Counted from the first letter of the stretch, positions 1 through 9,007 are shown. The stretch is DNA of 64,000 nucleotides from Candidatus Melainabacteria bacterium (GCA_003258725.1 QHMG01000008.1:84929-148928), one strand, 5' to 3'. Translations and numbers: made by a program. The notes: generated from the sequence alone by a model not told the origin.

Positions 1-879
1 AGTTAATAATTCTCTACCGGCTCTTGCGGTTTCTTTGTAACCTTCACGGTCAACGGTGCTCACAATAACGCTATCACGCATAAGCATATCCGCAATTAGA
101 ACCGCATTTGAAAGTAATCCCCCTGGATTTGAACGTAAATCTAAGATATAACCGTCTTTATCACGAGTTTTTAAAATAATTTCGCCAATTTCACTACCCG
201 CATTTTTACTTAAAAACGAATTTAATCTAATATATTGAATATTGTTTGGAATTTTTGTTTCAATTGGTGGTTTTGTAGTTACAACCTTAACTTCAACCTC
301 ATCTCTTACAATATTAAAAGTAATAGGTTTTTCTACATTTTTACGTTTTATCAAAAGGGTTACAGTTGTACCCTTTTCGCCCCTAATTTTATCAGCAGCT
401 TTATCAACAGTAATGCCTTTTGTACTTTCACCATTGATTTCCATAATCTCATCACCCGCTTGAATACCTGCTCGTTGCGCTGGAGAGTTTTCGATTGGTT
501 CTACCACGTACAATTGACCGTCTTTTACAGAAATTTGAGTACCAATACCCTTTAAAGAACCCTTCATACTGTTTTGTTCTTCTGCAAATTCTTTAGGATC
601 TAAAAATCTTGTATATGGGTCGTTTAAACTTGCTAACATTGTATTTATAGCCATGTAAGCATCTTCATTTGTTTGAATTTTACTGTCATATTTATGACGC
701 CATCTTGTCCAATCTTGATTATTATTTGTTTGATCTACAAATTTGTTATTAACTAATTTCCAAACCATATCATATAAATCACAAGGGCTATATGCCATTA
801 CTCTTGCAGTATTTACACCCATTACTAAGAATGCTAACATCAAAACTGTTAATAAAATTCTTCCAAATGTTCTATTCAT
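1..879 (-). CDS. S41 family C-terminal processing peptidase, partial (C-terminus outside window)
   Basis: Runs off the left edge of the window; 293 codons are visible. It starts with a hydrophobic signal or anchor (about residues 7-25). A PDZ domain follows (GIGTQISV near residue 110, then the hydrophobic carboxylate-binding region), and then the start of the S41 protease core with LRSNPGGLL. In this family the catalytic Ser/Lys lie further downstream, so they are not visible here. The protein would be an exported or periplasmic serine protease trimming C-termini. The ATG has a weak GGGAAA site upstream. Family call is firm; substrate and exact orthologue are not. Confidence 0.9.
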   Translation of the reverse strand, partial: MNRTFGRILLTVLMLAFLVMGVNTARVMAYSPCDLYDMVWKLVNNKFVDQTNNNQDWTRWRHKYDSKIQTNEDAYMAINTMLASLNDPYTRFLDPKEFAEEQNSMKGSLKGIGTQISVKDGQLYVVEPIENSPAQRAGIQAGDEIMEINGESTKGITVDKAADKIRGEKGTTVTLLIKRKNVEKPITFNIVRDEVEVKVVTTKPPIETKIPNNIQYIRLNSFLSKNAGSEIGEIILKTRDKDGYILDLRSNPGGLLSNAVLIADMLMRDSVIVSTVDREGYKETARAGRELLT

Positions 880-1042
880 AAATTAATTTCCCTTTATCCA
901 ATATATATATTATTGCACATTTATTAAATATAAGATGTTTTTTTACAATAAATGTTTCAAAAACGTTAAACTTTTATTAATAGCTTTGAAATTTTTCAGT
1001 TTTCATATACACTATTATTAAGAAATCTATTGAGGAGGAAGT

Positions 1043-1162
1043 ATGCACGAATACGTATTTAAAATGAAAAAAGGTGAAATTGAAATTGAATTAAAATCTG
1101 ACGACTTGGAATTTGTTGAAGAACAACTTAACAAATGGAGAGAAGATTTACTTCAAAAATAA
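1043..1162 (+). CDS. 39-residue protein, paralogous to the N-terminus of the next gene
   Basis: A small gene with a strong GAGGAGG ribosome site just upstream of ATG. Its product (MHEYVFKMKKGEIEIEL...) resembles the first 39 residues of the following 299-residue protein (MPKYTFTFKKDDVFLEY...): the same aromatic/basic beta-hairpin pattern, then a helix ending in a Trp-containing segment (LNKWREDL versus FQIWVTCA). So it looks like a free-standing version of that N-terminal module. Function unknown. The good ribosome site and the shared pattern argue that it is translated. Confidence 0.65.
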   Translation: MHEYVFKMKKGEIEIELKSDDLEFVEEQLNKWREDLLQK

Positions 1163-1224
1163 CCTTATTTCCTAATTTAAAATTAGGCTAAAACGCAATA
1201 AAATTAACTTAGACAGGAATTATT

Positions 1225-2124
1225 ATGCCAAAGTATACTTTTACATTTAAAAAAGACGACGTCTTTTTAGAATACATTACAACTGACAAAGAATCTATGG
1301 AACGCCAATTTCAAATTTGGGTAACATGCGCTTCTGTATGGGCTTACAACCAAGAGAAAATTGAAAAAGGTTTAATGGCAGCACCATTGCCAAAGGCAGA
1401 AAAACCTGTCAATAGTGAAGTTGAAGAAGTTAAACCTGTTGAAGAAAAATTAGAAGAACCAGTTCAAGCACCTGAAATTAGGGAAGAAGCGACTGAATTA
1501 ATCATTGAAAATTCTGAACAAAGCCAAATTGACAGAGAGTCTCAGCGCATAATTCAAGAATATAAGGCTGAAATGGAAGCAGAAGCCCGTAAAAAGGAAA
1601 CAGACGCTAAAAAAGAAGAGTTCAAACAAGACGTAGAACAAGTTGTGGCAAAGGAAGAAGCTGTTAAAGAAGAAATTTCTGAACTATACAGTAAACCTGC
1701 TACAATCAACGATATTCAACTAACTCAACCAGAAGAATCTGAAGCTAAATTAGGTGAAAACAATGATTTTGATGCGTTCTTGCAAAAATCAATGGCAAAT
1801 CCAACAACACATGTCAAAGAAAAACAAGATGACAGATTTTTAAAGGTAATCAAGGTTAAGAATATCTCTGAAAAGCTAGACTTTTTAATCGTTACAGCCT
1901 ACTATTTATCTGAGTTTGAGCGCCTTGATAGATTTACATTAAAACTGGTAAATGCCAAATTAATGGAAAACATGCACGAAGTTATTGATAACTCTGTATT
2001 ACAAGAGGCAATTGATAAAGGGCTAGTTGAATGTTTACCAAATTACACAAATATCCCATCAGCAATGGAATACAGACTTACAGAAGCTGGGGAAGAAGCA
2101 TTTTTAAACGGAAGTAGCAAATAA
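1225..2124 (+). CDS. Hypothetical protein: small N-terminal module, acidic linker, C-terminal helical domain
   Basis: 299 residues, preceded by an AGGAAT site. Residues 1-45 match the tiny upstream gene. Residues 50-160 are rich in Glu, Lys, Pro and Val and are probably a flexible or coiled linker. Residues 190-299 form a compact, mostly helical domain (KISEKLDFLIVTAYYL-like run, then a Thr-Glu-Ala-Gly-Glu end) that could be a winged helix; this is a guess. It lies 3 nt before mnmA, so the two are probably cotranscribed. I do not recognise the family. Confidence 0.7.
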   Translation: MPKYTFTFKKDDVFLEYITTDKESMERQFQIWVTCASVWAYNQEKIEKGLMAAPLPKAEKPVNSEVEEVKPVEEKLEEPVQAPEIREEATELIIENSEQSQIDRESQRIIQEYKAEMEAEARKKETDAKKEEFKQDVEQVVAKEEAVKEEISELYSKPATINDIQLTQPEESEAKLGENNDFDAFLQKSMANPTTHVKEKQDDRFLKVIKVKNISEKLDFLIVTAYYLSEFERLDRFTLKLVNAKLMENMHEVIDNSVLQEAIDKGLVECLPNYTNIPSAMEYRLTEAGEEAFLNGSSK

Positions 2125-2127
2125 AAC

Positions 2128-3171
2128 ATGAAAAAAATAGCAGTAGCAATGAGCGGTGGCGTTGATAGTAGCGTAACTGCCTTATTATTAAAGCAACAGG
2201 GCTATGAAGTTGTCGGAATTGCAGGCAAAATGACCAATTCAGACGGGGCAGAACAAGTTTGTAAAAATGCTCAAGCTGTAGCTGATAAAATCGGAATACC
2301 CTTGTATATACTTGATTTAAGCGACAAATTCAAAGAAAAAGTTATTGATTATTTTGATAAATCTTATTTGGGAAGCAAAACCCCAAACCCTTGTGCTATG
2401 TGCAATAAGAGAATTAAATGGGGCGAAATCTTCGACTACGCAATAAATACACTAGGTTGCGACTACTTTGCGACAGGTCATTACGCCAATATCGTAAAAA
2501 TAGGCGATTATTACACTCTAGCACCTGCTAAAGACCCTAGAAAAGACCAACTTTACTTTCTTTTTAGCCTAAATCAAGAACAGTTCTCAAAAACCTTGTT
2601 TCCACTTTATGAGTACGAAAAATCGCAAATTCGCCAGATTGCAGAAGAAAATGATTTACCGTCAAAATCGGCGAAAGACTCTCAAGACATCTGTTTCATA
2701 CAAAAACCAAAAACCTTGAAGGATTATCTTTTTGAAACAATTGGCAAGAAAAATGGCGATTTTATTGACATTGAGACAGGTAAAAAGTTGGGAGAGCACT
2801 CTGGTTGCTATCAATATACAATTGGACAGCGCAAAGGGCTTGATATTGGGGGAACTCCAGACCCATTGTATGTAATCAAAATAGACTCAAACACAAACAC
2901 AGTCTATGTTGGAGAGAAGAAAAATGCCTACAAATCAACACTAAAGCTAGAAAACTCCCATAAAACATTCCCATTTGAAGGTAATTCATTTGATGTAATG
3001 ACGAAAATCAGGTATAATATGCCTTTCGTGAAGGCGCATGTCGAATTATCAGGCGACACCGCAGTTATGACATTTGAAGAACCTGTTTACTCAGTAACCC
3101 CTGGACAAGCAGCTGTGTGGTACGATTTAGAACATGGCTATTTACTTGGCGGTGGTTGGATTGTAGAATAA
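2128..3171 (+). CDS. mnmA: tRNA-specific 2-thiouridylase MnmA
   Basis: 347 residues. Uses sulfur relayed from a cysteine desulfurase and ATP to thiolate U34 of tRNA-Lys, -Glu and -Gln. Visible hallmarks: the PP-loop SGGVDSS (residues 9-15), the first catalytic Cys in NPCAMCN (about 90), ATGHYA, the second Cys in SQDICFIQ (about 190), the tRNA-binding YTIGQRKGL, and a C-terminal barrel with PGQAAVWY. Length is normal for the family. It starts 3 nt after the preceding stop codon without its own clear ribosome site, suggesting translational coupling. Confidence 0.97.
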   Translation: MKKIAVAMSGGVDSSVTALLLKQQGYEVVGIAGKMTNSDGAEQVCKNAQAVADKIGIPLYILDLSDKFKEKVIDYFDKSYLGSKTPNPCAMCNKRIKWGEIFDYAINTLGCDYFATGHYANIVKIGDYYTLAPAKDPRKDQLYFLFSLNQEQFSKTLFPLYEYEKSQIRQIAEENDLPSKSAKDSQDICFIQKPKTLKDYLFETIGKKNGDFIDIETGKKLGEHSGCYQYTIGQRKGLDIGGTPDPLYVIKIDSNTNTVYVGEKKNAYKSTLKLENSHKTFPFEGNSFDVMTKIRYNMPFVKAHVELSGDTAVMTFEEPVYSVTPGQAAVWYDLEHGYLLGGGWIVE

Positions 3172-3255
3172 TTAAACTATAAAAACGCCCTCTCAGCCTG
3201 TCACTTTCCGTTAAAAAAGTTTTTAATTCAATAATTATAAGAAAAAACAGTACTG

Positions 3256-3297
3256 TGTACGTAAAAATACGTACGTGTTTTTACGTACAATTTTTTA
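3256..3297 (+). terminator. Probable terminator after mnmA
   Basis: A 12-bp stem (TGTACGTAAAAA paired with TTTTTACGTACA) with a loop that is itself TACGTACG-like, followed by ATTTTTT. It lies 85 bp after the mnmA stop. It is AT-rich, so less certain than the GC-rich terminators elsewhere. Confidence 0.5.
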
Positions 3298-3344
3298 CGG
3301 ACAAAAATGAAAGGTTGCTGTTTTTAAGGGCAAAATTTTGAAAA

Positions 3345-3369
3345 GATACCGCAACAAGTGCGGTATGAC
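3345..3369. repeat. Dispersed palindrome, family B (GATACCGC...GCGGTATGAC)
   Basis: GATACCGC-AACAAGT-GCGGTATGAC hairpin unit. The same unit recurs at 60845 and 62821, and an expanded form is at 45453. It is intergenic here. Confidence 0.8.
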
Positions 3370-3409
3370 GGAAGGTTTTAATTTTTTTATTTAAAATTTT
3401 ATAATCAAT

Positions 3410-3444
3410 AAAAAATGACTTGATAAATTTCAAGTCATTTTTTG
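3410..3444 (-). terminator. Bidirectional-looking terminator for the gene at 3470-3940
   Basis: Stem AAAAATGACTTG / CAAGTCATTTTT with an 8-nt loop, flanked by A and T runs. It lies just beyond the stop of the leftward gene. Confidence 0.75.
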
Positions 3445-3469
3445 TTAAAAGTTTGTTTTAAATTTTTAA

Positions 3470-3940
3470 TTATGCCCATCTGTAAGCAGTTGGATCACTA
3501 TCACCTTGACCAGATGAGAAGAAATCGCTTAATTTTTCACCAAAACTTCTTTGGTCCTTAGTTGCTGGTTCTGTCAAAAGCATCTCAGTTTCTTTTGTTT
3601 TTGGAGTTACAACATTTTTAAGAACTTTCATCAATTTATCTGGTAATGCCATATTTCCATATTGATATCCGCCATGAATTTTTACGTCTGAACCTTCTTT
3701 TTTAGGGTTGCGGATATAGAAATCTACCCATTGGTTATCTTTTGGATTTTTCTTTGGTTCTGCTTTTTCATAAAGCTCTAGAGTATCACCTTTTGAAACA
3801 TTTTCCATTTTGCCTAAAGTCTTTTGAAAATCAGCATATTGACCTTTACACATATTGTCAACAAACTTTTTAAGAGTATCATTCTCCTTTAATTTCGCTT
3901 GAAAACTTGGCTGTGCACCCACAGTTGGATTAATGTTCAT
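3470..3940 (-). CDS. Hypothetical 156-residue protein
   Basis: Starts MNINPTVGAQPSFQAKL, a Phe-Gln-Ala-Lys-containing N-terminus, with AGGAAGG upstream of ATG. The body is Lys-rich (many KNPK, KEG and TKET stretches) with little hydrophobic content, so it is probably soluble and cytoplasmic. No signal peptide, membrane segment or known motif. It is a single gene bounded by a terminator downstream and a 360-bp gap upstream. I cannot assign a function. Confidence 0.65.
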   Translation of the reverse strand: MNINPTVGAQPSFQAKLKENDTLKKFVDNMCKGQYADFQKTLGKMENVSKGDTLELYEKAEPKKNPKDNQWVDFYIRNPKKEGSDVKIHGGYQYGNMALPDKLMKVLKNVVTPKTKETEMLLTEPATKDQRSFGEKLSDFFSSGQGDSDPTAYRWA

Positions 3941-4155
3941 TAATTTAACCTTCCTTTATATTTCTATTACTAATTACCTTCCATTTACAGCACATGTAAG
4001 TAAAATGAAGATTAAAAATTGCTAAACTCAAATATAATATCCCTCACTTTATATAGTCTCATATAATGATTATTGCTAGGCTTTGGCGGTTTTAGAATTA
4101 TATTTACATGTTGTTACAAATGACAAGAAGTTTTGTTTGTTATTGGAAAAATTAT

Positions 4156-4184
4156 GAGACCCTGAAACAAGTTCAGGGTGACAG
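4156..4184. repeat. Dispersed palindrome, family A; main content of the 3941-4300 gap
   Basis: GAGACCCTGAA-ACAAG-TTCAGGGTGACAG hairpin. The 3941-4300 gap also holds a partial family B tail (TGACATGACGGAAGG near 4203) and the terminator at 4245. I see no gene in the rest of it. Confidence 0.85.
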
Positions 4185-4244
4185 AACATTATGTATTAAA
4201 GAGTGACATGACGGAAGGTTTGTTTATATGATATAGCAATAAAT

Positions 4245-4275
4245 AAAAGCGCAAGCGGTACGCTTGCGCCTGTTA
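4245..4275 (-). terminator. Terminator of the ruvB/YibE-F/DUF151 operon
   Basis: Perfect stem GCGCAAGCG / CGCTTGCGC with a GTA loop. On the minus strand it is followed by TTTTATTT. It sits 26 bp after the DUF151 gene stop. Confidence 0.9.
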
Positions 4276-4300
4276 GTAAACTTTTTATTAATCTATAATC

Positions 4301-4810
4301 CTATTGGTCTGATTCTTCGTGACCTTTTAGAAGTTTTTCAAAGTCTGACGGTTTAATACTTTGAACAAACGATTTAAATTCTTGTGCTTCTTCTTCGTCT
4401 TTTGCAGGGTCTGTTGAAACTGCGCCTTCTGAAAGTACATTTGCTGCTACATAAATTGGAGCATCAACTCTAATTGCAACTGCGATTGCATCTGACGGAC
4501 GGCAATCAATTTCTAGCGGTTCTTCACCTTCTTTTGTAAGTACCAAAGTTGCAAAATATGTATCTTTTTCAACGTCATCAATTTCAACTTTTTCAAGTTC
4601 ATATCCTGTTTGTTTAATAATACCGATGATTAAGTCGTGTGTCATAGGTCTTGCGACTGAAAGATTTTCAATTTTTCTAATAATTGCACTAGCTTCAGCT
4701 GACCCAATCCAGATAGGAAGGGCTTTTCTGTTGTCTTTATCGTTCAAAACAACGATAGGAGAACCTGTTCTTGTATCAAGTGCAATACCCATAACACGCA
4801 TTTCAATCAT
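4301..4810 (-). CDS. DUF151 / bifunctional nuclease domain protein
   Basis: 169 residues. The DUF151 core is clear: MGIALDTRTGSPIVVL, then LPIWIGSAEASAI, RPMTHDLI and the DCRPSDAIAVA motif (about residues 100-115), the conserved centre of the family. A C-terminal acidic tail of about 35 residues (DEEEAQEF...) is extra. Plant and bacterial members have been described with DNase/RNase activity; the role here is unknown. Last gene of an operon with ruvB and YibE/F, 13 nt after the preceding stop, with an AAGAGG ribosome site. Confidence 0.92.
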   Translation of the reverse strand: MIEMRVMGIALDTRTGSPIVVLNDKDNRKALPIWIGSAEASAIIRKIENLSVARPMTHDLIIGIIKQTGYELEKVEIDDVEKDTYFATLVLTKEGEEPLEIDCRPSDAIAVAIRVDAPIYVAANVLSEGAVSTDPAKDEEEAQEFKSFVQSIKPSDFEKLLKGHEESDQ

Positions 4811-4823
4811 AGTTTATAACCTC

Positions 4824-5966
4824 TTAATTTTCTTCATTTTCGTCAATATCTGAGTCGTTTTCTATCATTATATCATCAATTTCGTTTTTGTTAACCCTAA
4901 CCAAGTGAGCAGATACAATCGCTGTAATAGGTACACAAGCAACAAGCGCAATACTACCAATCATTGCAGAACAAATCTCTGTAACTACTTGATTTAGGTT
5001 AAAGAATTTCTGCAAGTCGATATTTTGAGACAACAAAACCAACGGCAAAGACGAACCTAAATACACTAAAATCAAGGTATTTGCCATTGTGCCAATAATA
5101 TCTTTACCCACATTCATGCCAGATAAAAACAAATCCTTCGTTGTCATTTTAGGGTTAATCATATAAAATTCATTAATACTACTTGCAATAGACATGCCTG
5201 TATCCATAACAGCGCCTAGCGTTGCTAAGATTACAGAGGCTGTAAGTATGCCTTTAAAATCCAAATTAGGGTCTGCTGAGTATAAGTACATCATTTCTTC
5301 GCAACAAAAGCCTGTAAGTCTTGCAAATTTTATCGCCATAATTGACAAGAAAGATGCAAAAATCAAACTGCCGATAACTCCGACACTTGCTGATGTACTT
5401 TTATGGTTAAATCCGCCAACTGTATACATTGTAAGCAAAGTAGATAACAAACTTATGATAAGTGCCGAGATAATCGGATTAAAACCGCTTCTAACCATTG
5501 GTGCCATTACAAATAGAATTAAAGCAACAGTAATAACAATTGAAAGCAAGCTATTAAAGCCCTTCCGTTTACCTACAATAAGCAACATTCCTATAAATAT
5601 TGCCGTTAAAACATAAACAAAATTTATTCTATGAATGTCTGCAATATCATAATTTACTGTTTCACCGTCATCTTCCATTTCAGAGTGAAGAATTACCTTA
5701 TCGCCCTTATGTAAAAATATATCGTAATAAGGGTTATTAGTAATCATGTTGGTTGTTTTAAACTCTTGCCCTTTAAATTCACCCGTAAGAAGTTTTACCG
5801 TAACAAGCTGTTTAACTTGACTTTTATCAGAATAATTTTGTTCAACATCTTCATACTGAACGCTTTGAACTCGTCCAAGTTCAGATTTCATAACCTTTTC
5901 ATCGTTTTGAGCGAACACAGGCAAGCTCAAAAACATTATAAAAACAAATATAATAAATTTTTTCAT
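4824..5966 (-). CDS. YibE/F family membrane protein
   Basis: 380 residues: a signal peptide (residues 1-19), an extracytoplasmic domain of about 110 residues, then 7-8 membrane helices typical of YibE/F (GKRKGFNSL, ATLGAVMDTGMSIASS, GTMANTLILVYLGSSLPL). The C-terminal tail is short and acidic. Known members are predicted transporters or permeases; the substrate is not established. It starts 4 nt after the ruvB stop with a GGAG site, so it is cotranscribed with ruvB. Confidence 0.9.
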   Translation of the reverse strand: MKKFIIFVFIMFLSLPVFAQNDEKVMKSELGRVQSVQYEDVEQNYSDKSQVKQLVTVKLLTGEFKGQEFKTTNMITNNPYYDIFLHKGDKVILHSEMEDDGETVNYDIADIHRINFVYVLTAIFIGMLLIVGKRKGFNSLLSIVITVALILFVMAPMVRSGFNPIISALIISLLSTLLTMYTVGGFNHKSTSASVGVIGSLIFASFLSIMAIKFARLTGFCCEEMMYLYSADPNLDFKGILTASVILATLGAVMDTGMSIASSINEFYMINPKMTTKDLFLSGMNVGKDIIGTMANTLILVYLGSSLPLVLLSQNIDLQKFFNLNQVVTEICSAMIGSIALVACVPITAIVSAHLVRVNKNEIDDIMIENDSDIDENEEN

Positions 5967-5970
5967 TTTT

Positions 5971-7035
5971 CTAATCTCCGAAAAGACTTTGCTGAGCAGA
6001 GTTTTGCTTAATTCCTAAATGTCTATACCCTTGAGGTGAAATTTTTCTACCTTGCGGAGTCCTTTGCAACAAACCTATCTGCAACAAATACGGTTCGCAA
6101 ACATCTTCTAATGTTCTAATATCCTCGCCCAATGCTGCGGCAAGCGTATTAATACCAACAGGTCCGCCGTCGTATTTTTCAATAATCATTGTCAGCAAGG
6201 CTCTATCTGTTGAATCTAACCCATATTCATCAATTTTTAGCGCCTTCAAAGAGTTTTTTGCGACTTCCTCTGTAATTTCACCGTCATATTTTACGATAGC
6301 GAAGTCGGAAACCCTTTTAACCAATCTATTTGCAATACGTGGAGTTCCTCTTGAACATTTTGCAATTGCATAAGCACCCTCGTCAGTAATTTTTATATCT
6401 AAAATTCCTGCGGTACGCTTTATTACCTGCGCCAATTCATCAAAATTATAAAATTGTAATCTATGAACAATTCCAAATCTATCTCTCAAAGGTCCTGACA
6501 AAGCACCCGCCTTAGTTGTAGCACCAATTAGAGTGAATTTAGGCAACGGAAGTCTCATAGTTTTAACTGTTTGGCTCTTACCTGTTGTCATATCAAGGTA
6601 AAAATCCTCCATTGCTGGATAAAGAATTTCTTCAGTAACCTTATTCAAGCGATGAATTTCATCAATAAAGAGAACCTCGCCACCCTTTAGTGACATCAAA
6701 ATTCCTATAATATCTCTAGGACGCTCTAAGGCTGGAGCTGATGTAATTTTTAAATCTGCACCCATCTGCTCTGCAATAACCCCTGCAAGCGTTGTTTTAC
6801 CTAATCCTGGTGGACCATAAAACAACATGTGATCTAGATTTGTTTCACGTTTTTTAGCCGCTTCAATTGAAATTTGCAAAGTTTCTTTTAATTCAGATTG
6901 ACCAATATAACTCTCAAAGTTTTTCGGACGAATTGAGTTCTCAAAAGTCTTGTCGTACTCAATTGTTTCGGCATTTACGACAGGATTCTTTTTTATATTT
7001 TTTTTAAAATCGTCATCATCTGATATTATTGCCAT
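5971..7035 (-). CDS. ruvB: Holliday junction branch-migration helicase RuvB
   Basis: AAA+ motor that, with RuvA, drives Holliday junction migration. Visible: RPKNFESYIGQ, Walker A GPPGLGKTTLA, Walker B FIDEIHRL, sensor 1 IGATTKAG, arginine finger in LRDRFG, sensor 2 GTPRIANRL, and a C-terminal winged helix (DGGPVGINTLA, TPQGR). An open frame extends 25 codons further upstream, but MAIISDDDDF at 7035 gives a normal 354-residue length and has a -10-like hexamer exactly 6 nt upstream, so I chose it. First gene of a three-gene operon. Confidence 0.96.
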   Translation of the reverse strand: MAIISDDDDFKKNIKKNPVVNAETIEYDKTFENSIRPKNFESYIGQSELKETLQISIEAAKKRETNLDHMLFYGPPGLGKTTLAGVIAEQMGADLKITSAPALERPRDIIGILMSLKGGEVLFIDEIHRLNKVTEEILYPAMEDFYLDMTTGKSQTVKTMRLPLPKFTLIGATTKAGALSGPLRDRFGIVHRLQFYNFDELAQVIKRTAGILDIKITDEGAYAIAKCSRGTPRIANRLVKRVSDFAIVKYDGEITEEVAKNSLKALKIDEYGLDSTDRALLTMIIEKYDGGPVGINTLAAALGEDIRTLEDVCEPYLLQIGLLQRTPQGRKISPQGYRHLGIKQNSAQQSLFGD

Positions 7036-7041
7036 ATTTTT

Positions 7042-7050
7042 ATGGTAACA
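7042..7050 (-). promoter_or_regulatory. Predicted leaderless promoter of ruvB (TGT-TACCAT, 6 nt, ATG)
   Basis: On the minus strand an extended -10 (TGT TACCAT) ends exactly 6 nt before the chosen ATG. No Shine-Dalgarno sequence is seen. Confidence 0.5.
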
Positions 7051-7181
7051 TAAAAGAGAGCAAAAGGCTACAAAGGCTTTAAGATGATAAGACATAGGAC
7101 GATAAGTCATTTATAGTTAAAATGACATTCTGATTATAATTCGACTTATCCACTTAACACTTATTGACTTATTGACCTTAA

Positions 7182-7324
7182 GAGATTCTGAAACAAGTTC
7201 AGAATGACATTAGAATTGGACATGTAATTTTATGTCACCCTGAATTTATTTCAGGGTCTCTGTAACAGAAGCAACGTAGATTGGGGTTTCTACCCCAACA
7301 AAAGTAGGTCTGGCAATGCCTGAC
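7182..7324. repeat. Composite of dispersed palindromes (families A, A, F, E) upstream of dapL
   Basis: Contains GAGATTCTGAA...TTCAGAATGACA (7182-7210), TGTCACCCTGAA...TTCAGGGTCTC (7233-7260), TTGGGGTTTCTACCCCAA (7281-7298) and GTCTGGCAATGCCTGAC (7308-7324). The last unit ends about 10 nt before the dapL ribosome site, so the dapL leader must be made of repeat sequence. This accounts for most of the 7036-7345 gap. Confidence 0.85.
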
Positions 7325-7345
7325 AAAAAATAAAAGGAAGAAACA

Positions 7346-8518
7346 ATGGTAAAAACATCAGAAAGATTGAATAACATTCCACCATATTTGTTCGTGGAAA
7401 TTGACAAAAAAGTAGCTGCGGCTAAAGCTAAAGGTATTGATATTATTAGTTTAGGTGTTGGCGATCCTGACACTCCAACTTTGCAAACAGTAGTTGATGC
7501 AATGCACGTTGCAATCGACAACCCTAAAAACCATGATTACCCTTCTTACAACGGTACAGAAGGTTTTAGAAAAGCCTCTGCAAAATGGATGAAAAAACGC
7601 TTTGGTGTTGATTTAGACCCAGAAACAGAAATTATGTCTAACATCGGTTCTAAAGAAGCAATTGCACACATATTTTTTGCTTATGTTGATGACGGAGATT
7701 ACACTCTAATCCCTGACCCAGCATACCCTGTTTACAAAAACGCAACTATTTTAGCAGGCGGTACACCTTACACAATGCCTTTATTAGAAGAAAACGGTTA
7801 CTTACCAGATTTTGACAAAATTCCAGAAGACATAGCAAAAAAAGCTAAAATTATGTTCTTGAACTATCCAAACAACCCAACAGGCGCTGTTTGTGATTTA
7901 GACTTCTTGAAAAAAGCTGTTGATTTCTGTAAAAAATATGACATTCTACTTTGCCAAGATATGGCATACTGCGAAATGACTTACGACGGTTATGTTTCAC
8001 CATCAGTCTTTCAAGTAGAAGGCGCTAAAGATGTAGCTTTAGAATTCTATTCACACTCAAAATCATACAACATGACTGGTTGGCGTGTTGGTTTTGTAGC
8101 TGGTAACAAAGATGCTATAAAGGCATTAGGTGATTTGAAAAATAATCTTGACTCAGGTACATTCAAAGCTATTCAAGAAGCTGCTGAAAAGGCTTACGAT
8201 ATGCCAAAAGAAGACCTAAAAGCACTTAACGATATGTATAAAGAGCGCAGAGACGTCATGGAAGCAGGTTTGAAAGAATTAGGCTGGAAGGTTAAACCTT
8301 CAAAAGCTACTTTCTACCTATGGTTGCCTGTTACAAAAGGTATGACAAGCGAAGAATTCGTTACAGCAATGCTTGAAAAAGCTGATATCGTTGTTCCACC
8401 AGGAAATGGCTATGGCAAATACGGTGAAGGATACTTTAGAATTGCATTGACAAAACCTAAAGAAGTGCTTCAAGAAGCTATCAATCGTATGAAAAAAGCT
8501 GGCATTAGATACGAATAA
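7346..8518 (+). CDS. dapL: LL-diaminopimelate aminotransferase DapL
   Basis: 390-residue PLP-dependent class I/II aminotransferase. Visible: RLNNIPPYLF at the N-terminus, SLGVGDPDTPT, YPSYNGTEGF, NYPNNPTGA, and SHSKSYNMTGWRVGF with the PLP-binding Lys. These match the DapL type, which converts tetrahydrodipicolinate directly to LL-diaminopimelate for lysine and peptidoglycan, the route known from cyanobacteria, chlamydiae and plants. Good AGGAAG site upstream. Its leader consists of dispersed repeats. Confidence 0.95.
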   Translation: MVKTSERLNNIPPYLFVEIDKKVAAAKAKGIDIISLGVGDPDTPTLQTVVDAMHVAIDNPKNHDYPSYNGTEGFRKASAKWMKKRFGVDLDPETEIMSNIGSKEAIAHIFFAYVDDGDYTLIPDPAYPVYKNATILAGGTPYTMPLLEENGYLPDFDKIPEDIAKKAKIMFLNYPNNPTGAVCDLDFLKKAVDFCKKYDILLCQDMAYCEMTYDGYVSPSVFQVEGAKDVALEFYSHSKSYNMTGWRVGFVAGNKDAIKALGDLKNNLDSGTFKAIQEAAEKAYDMPKEDLKALNDMYKERRDVMEAGLKELGWKVKPSKATFYLWLPVTKGMTSEEFVTAMLEKADIVVPPGNGYGKYGEGYFRIALTKPKEVLQEAINRMKKAGIRYE

Positions 8519-8550
8519 TCTTAAAAGGCTTTAAGACCTTAAGACCATAA

Positions 8551-8580
8551 GAGATTCTGTCACACGGGGGACAGGCTCAC
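8551..8580. repeat. Dispersed repeat, family C (ACACGGGGGACAGGCTCAC)
   Basis: GAGATTCTGTCACACGGGGG then ACAGGCTCAC. Similar units are at 18650 and 46016. CTGTC/GACAG can pair around the CACACGGGG loop, so this looks like a family A relative with a different loop. Confidence 0.7.
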
Positions 8581-8584
8581 AAAA

Positions 8585-9007
8585 CTATGCAACAAGGTTA
8601 AGTTTTGGGTTGCCTTTTGCTTGTTGAGCTTCTTTATCTTTTAATTTCAAATATCTTTCGCATTGTTTTGTTTTGTCATAACCTAGCAAAACACCCAAAA
8701 TAAAGTCTTTTTCAGGGGTTAATTTGCCTAAAGGAGTATCGCCAAATGTTTTTACAACATCGACACATGCCTTGTCTCCTAAAAATACATTCAAATTCTT
8801 TCCACCTGGAGCTGGTTGCAAGTGATAATTCAAATCATCACGTTTCAAACGAGCTTCAATTGCATCTTTATCCTCCATTTGCATTGTTTGCAATACAAGT
8901 GGTCTAATTCCGTGTTTATATCCGTATATTTGTTCGTTTAATACTGCAAATTTGTTGTTTTTGTACTCTTGAGTTGTAATTGGTGATATTGGGGCAACAC
9001 TTACCAT
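8585..9007 (-). CDS. DUF2023-like protein
   Basis: 140 residues. The pattern YGYKHGIRPLVLQT, then NLNVFLGDKACVDVV, then LTPEKDFILGVLLGYDKTKQ ending in CERYLKL matches my memory of the DUF2023 family, small soluble bacterial proteins of unknown function; I could not search this. There is an extra N-terminus of about 25 residues and a Lys/Gln-rich tail. It has AGGAGAAGG upstream and stands alone. The 9008-9268 gap holds only the flagellin terminator. Confidence 0.6.
   Translation of the reverse strand: MVSVAPISPITTQEYKNNKFAVLNEQIYGYKHGIRPLVLQTMQMEDKDAIEARLKRDDLNYHLQPAPGGKNLNVFLGDKACVDVVKTFGDTPLGKLTPEKDFILGVLLGYDKTKQCERYLKLKDKEAQQAKGNPKLNLVA

Noticed and set aside
5194..5616. 140-codon plus-strand frame opposite YibE/F
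   Set aside because: Antisense shadow of conserved membrane segments; no ribosome site.
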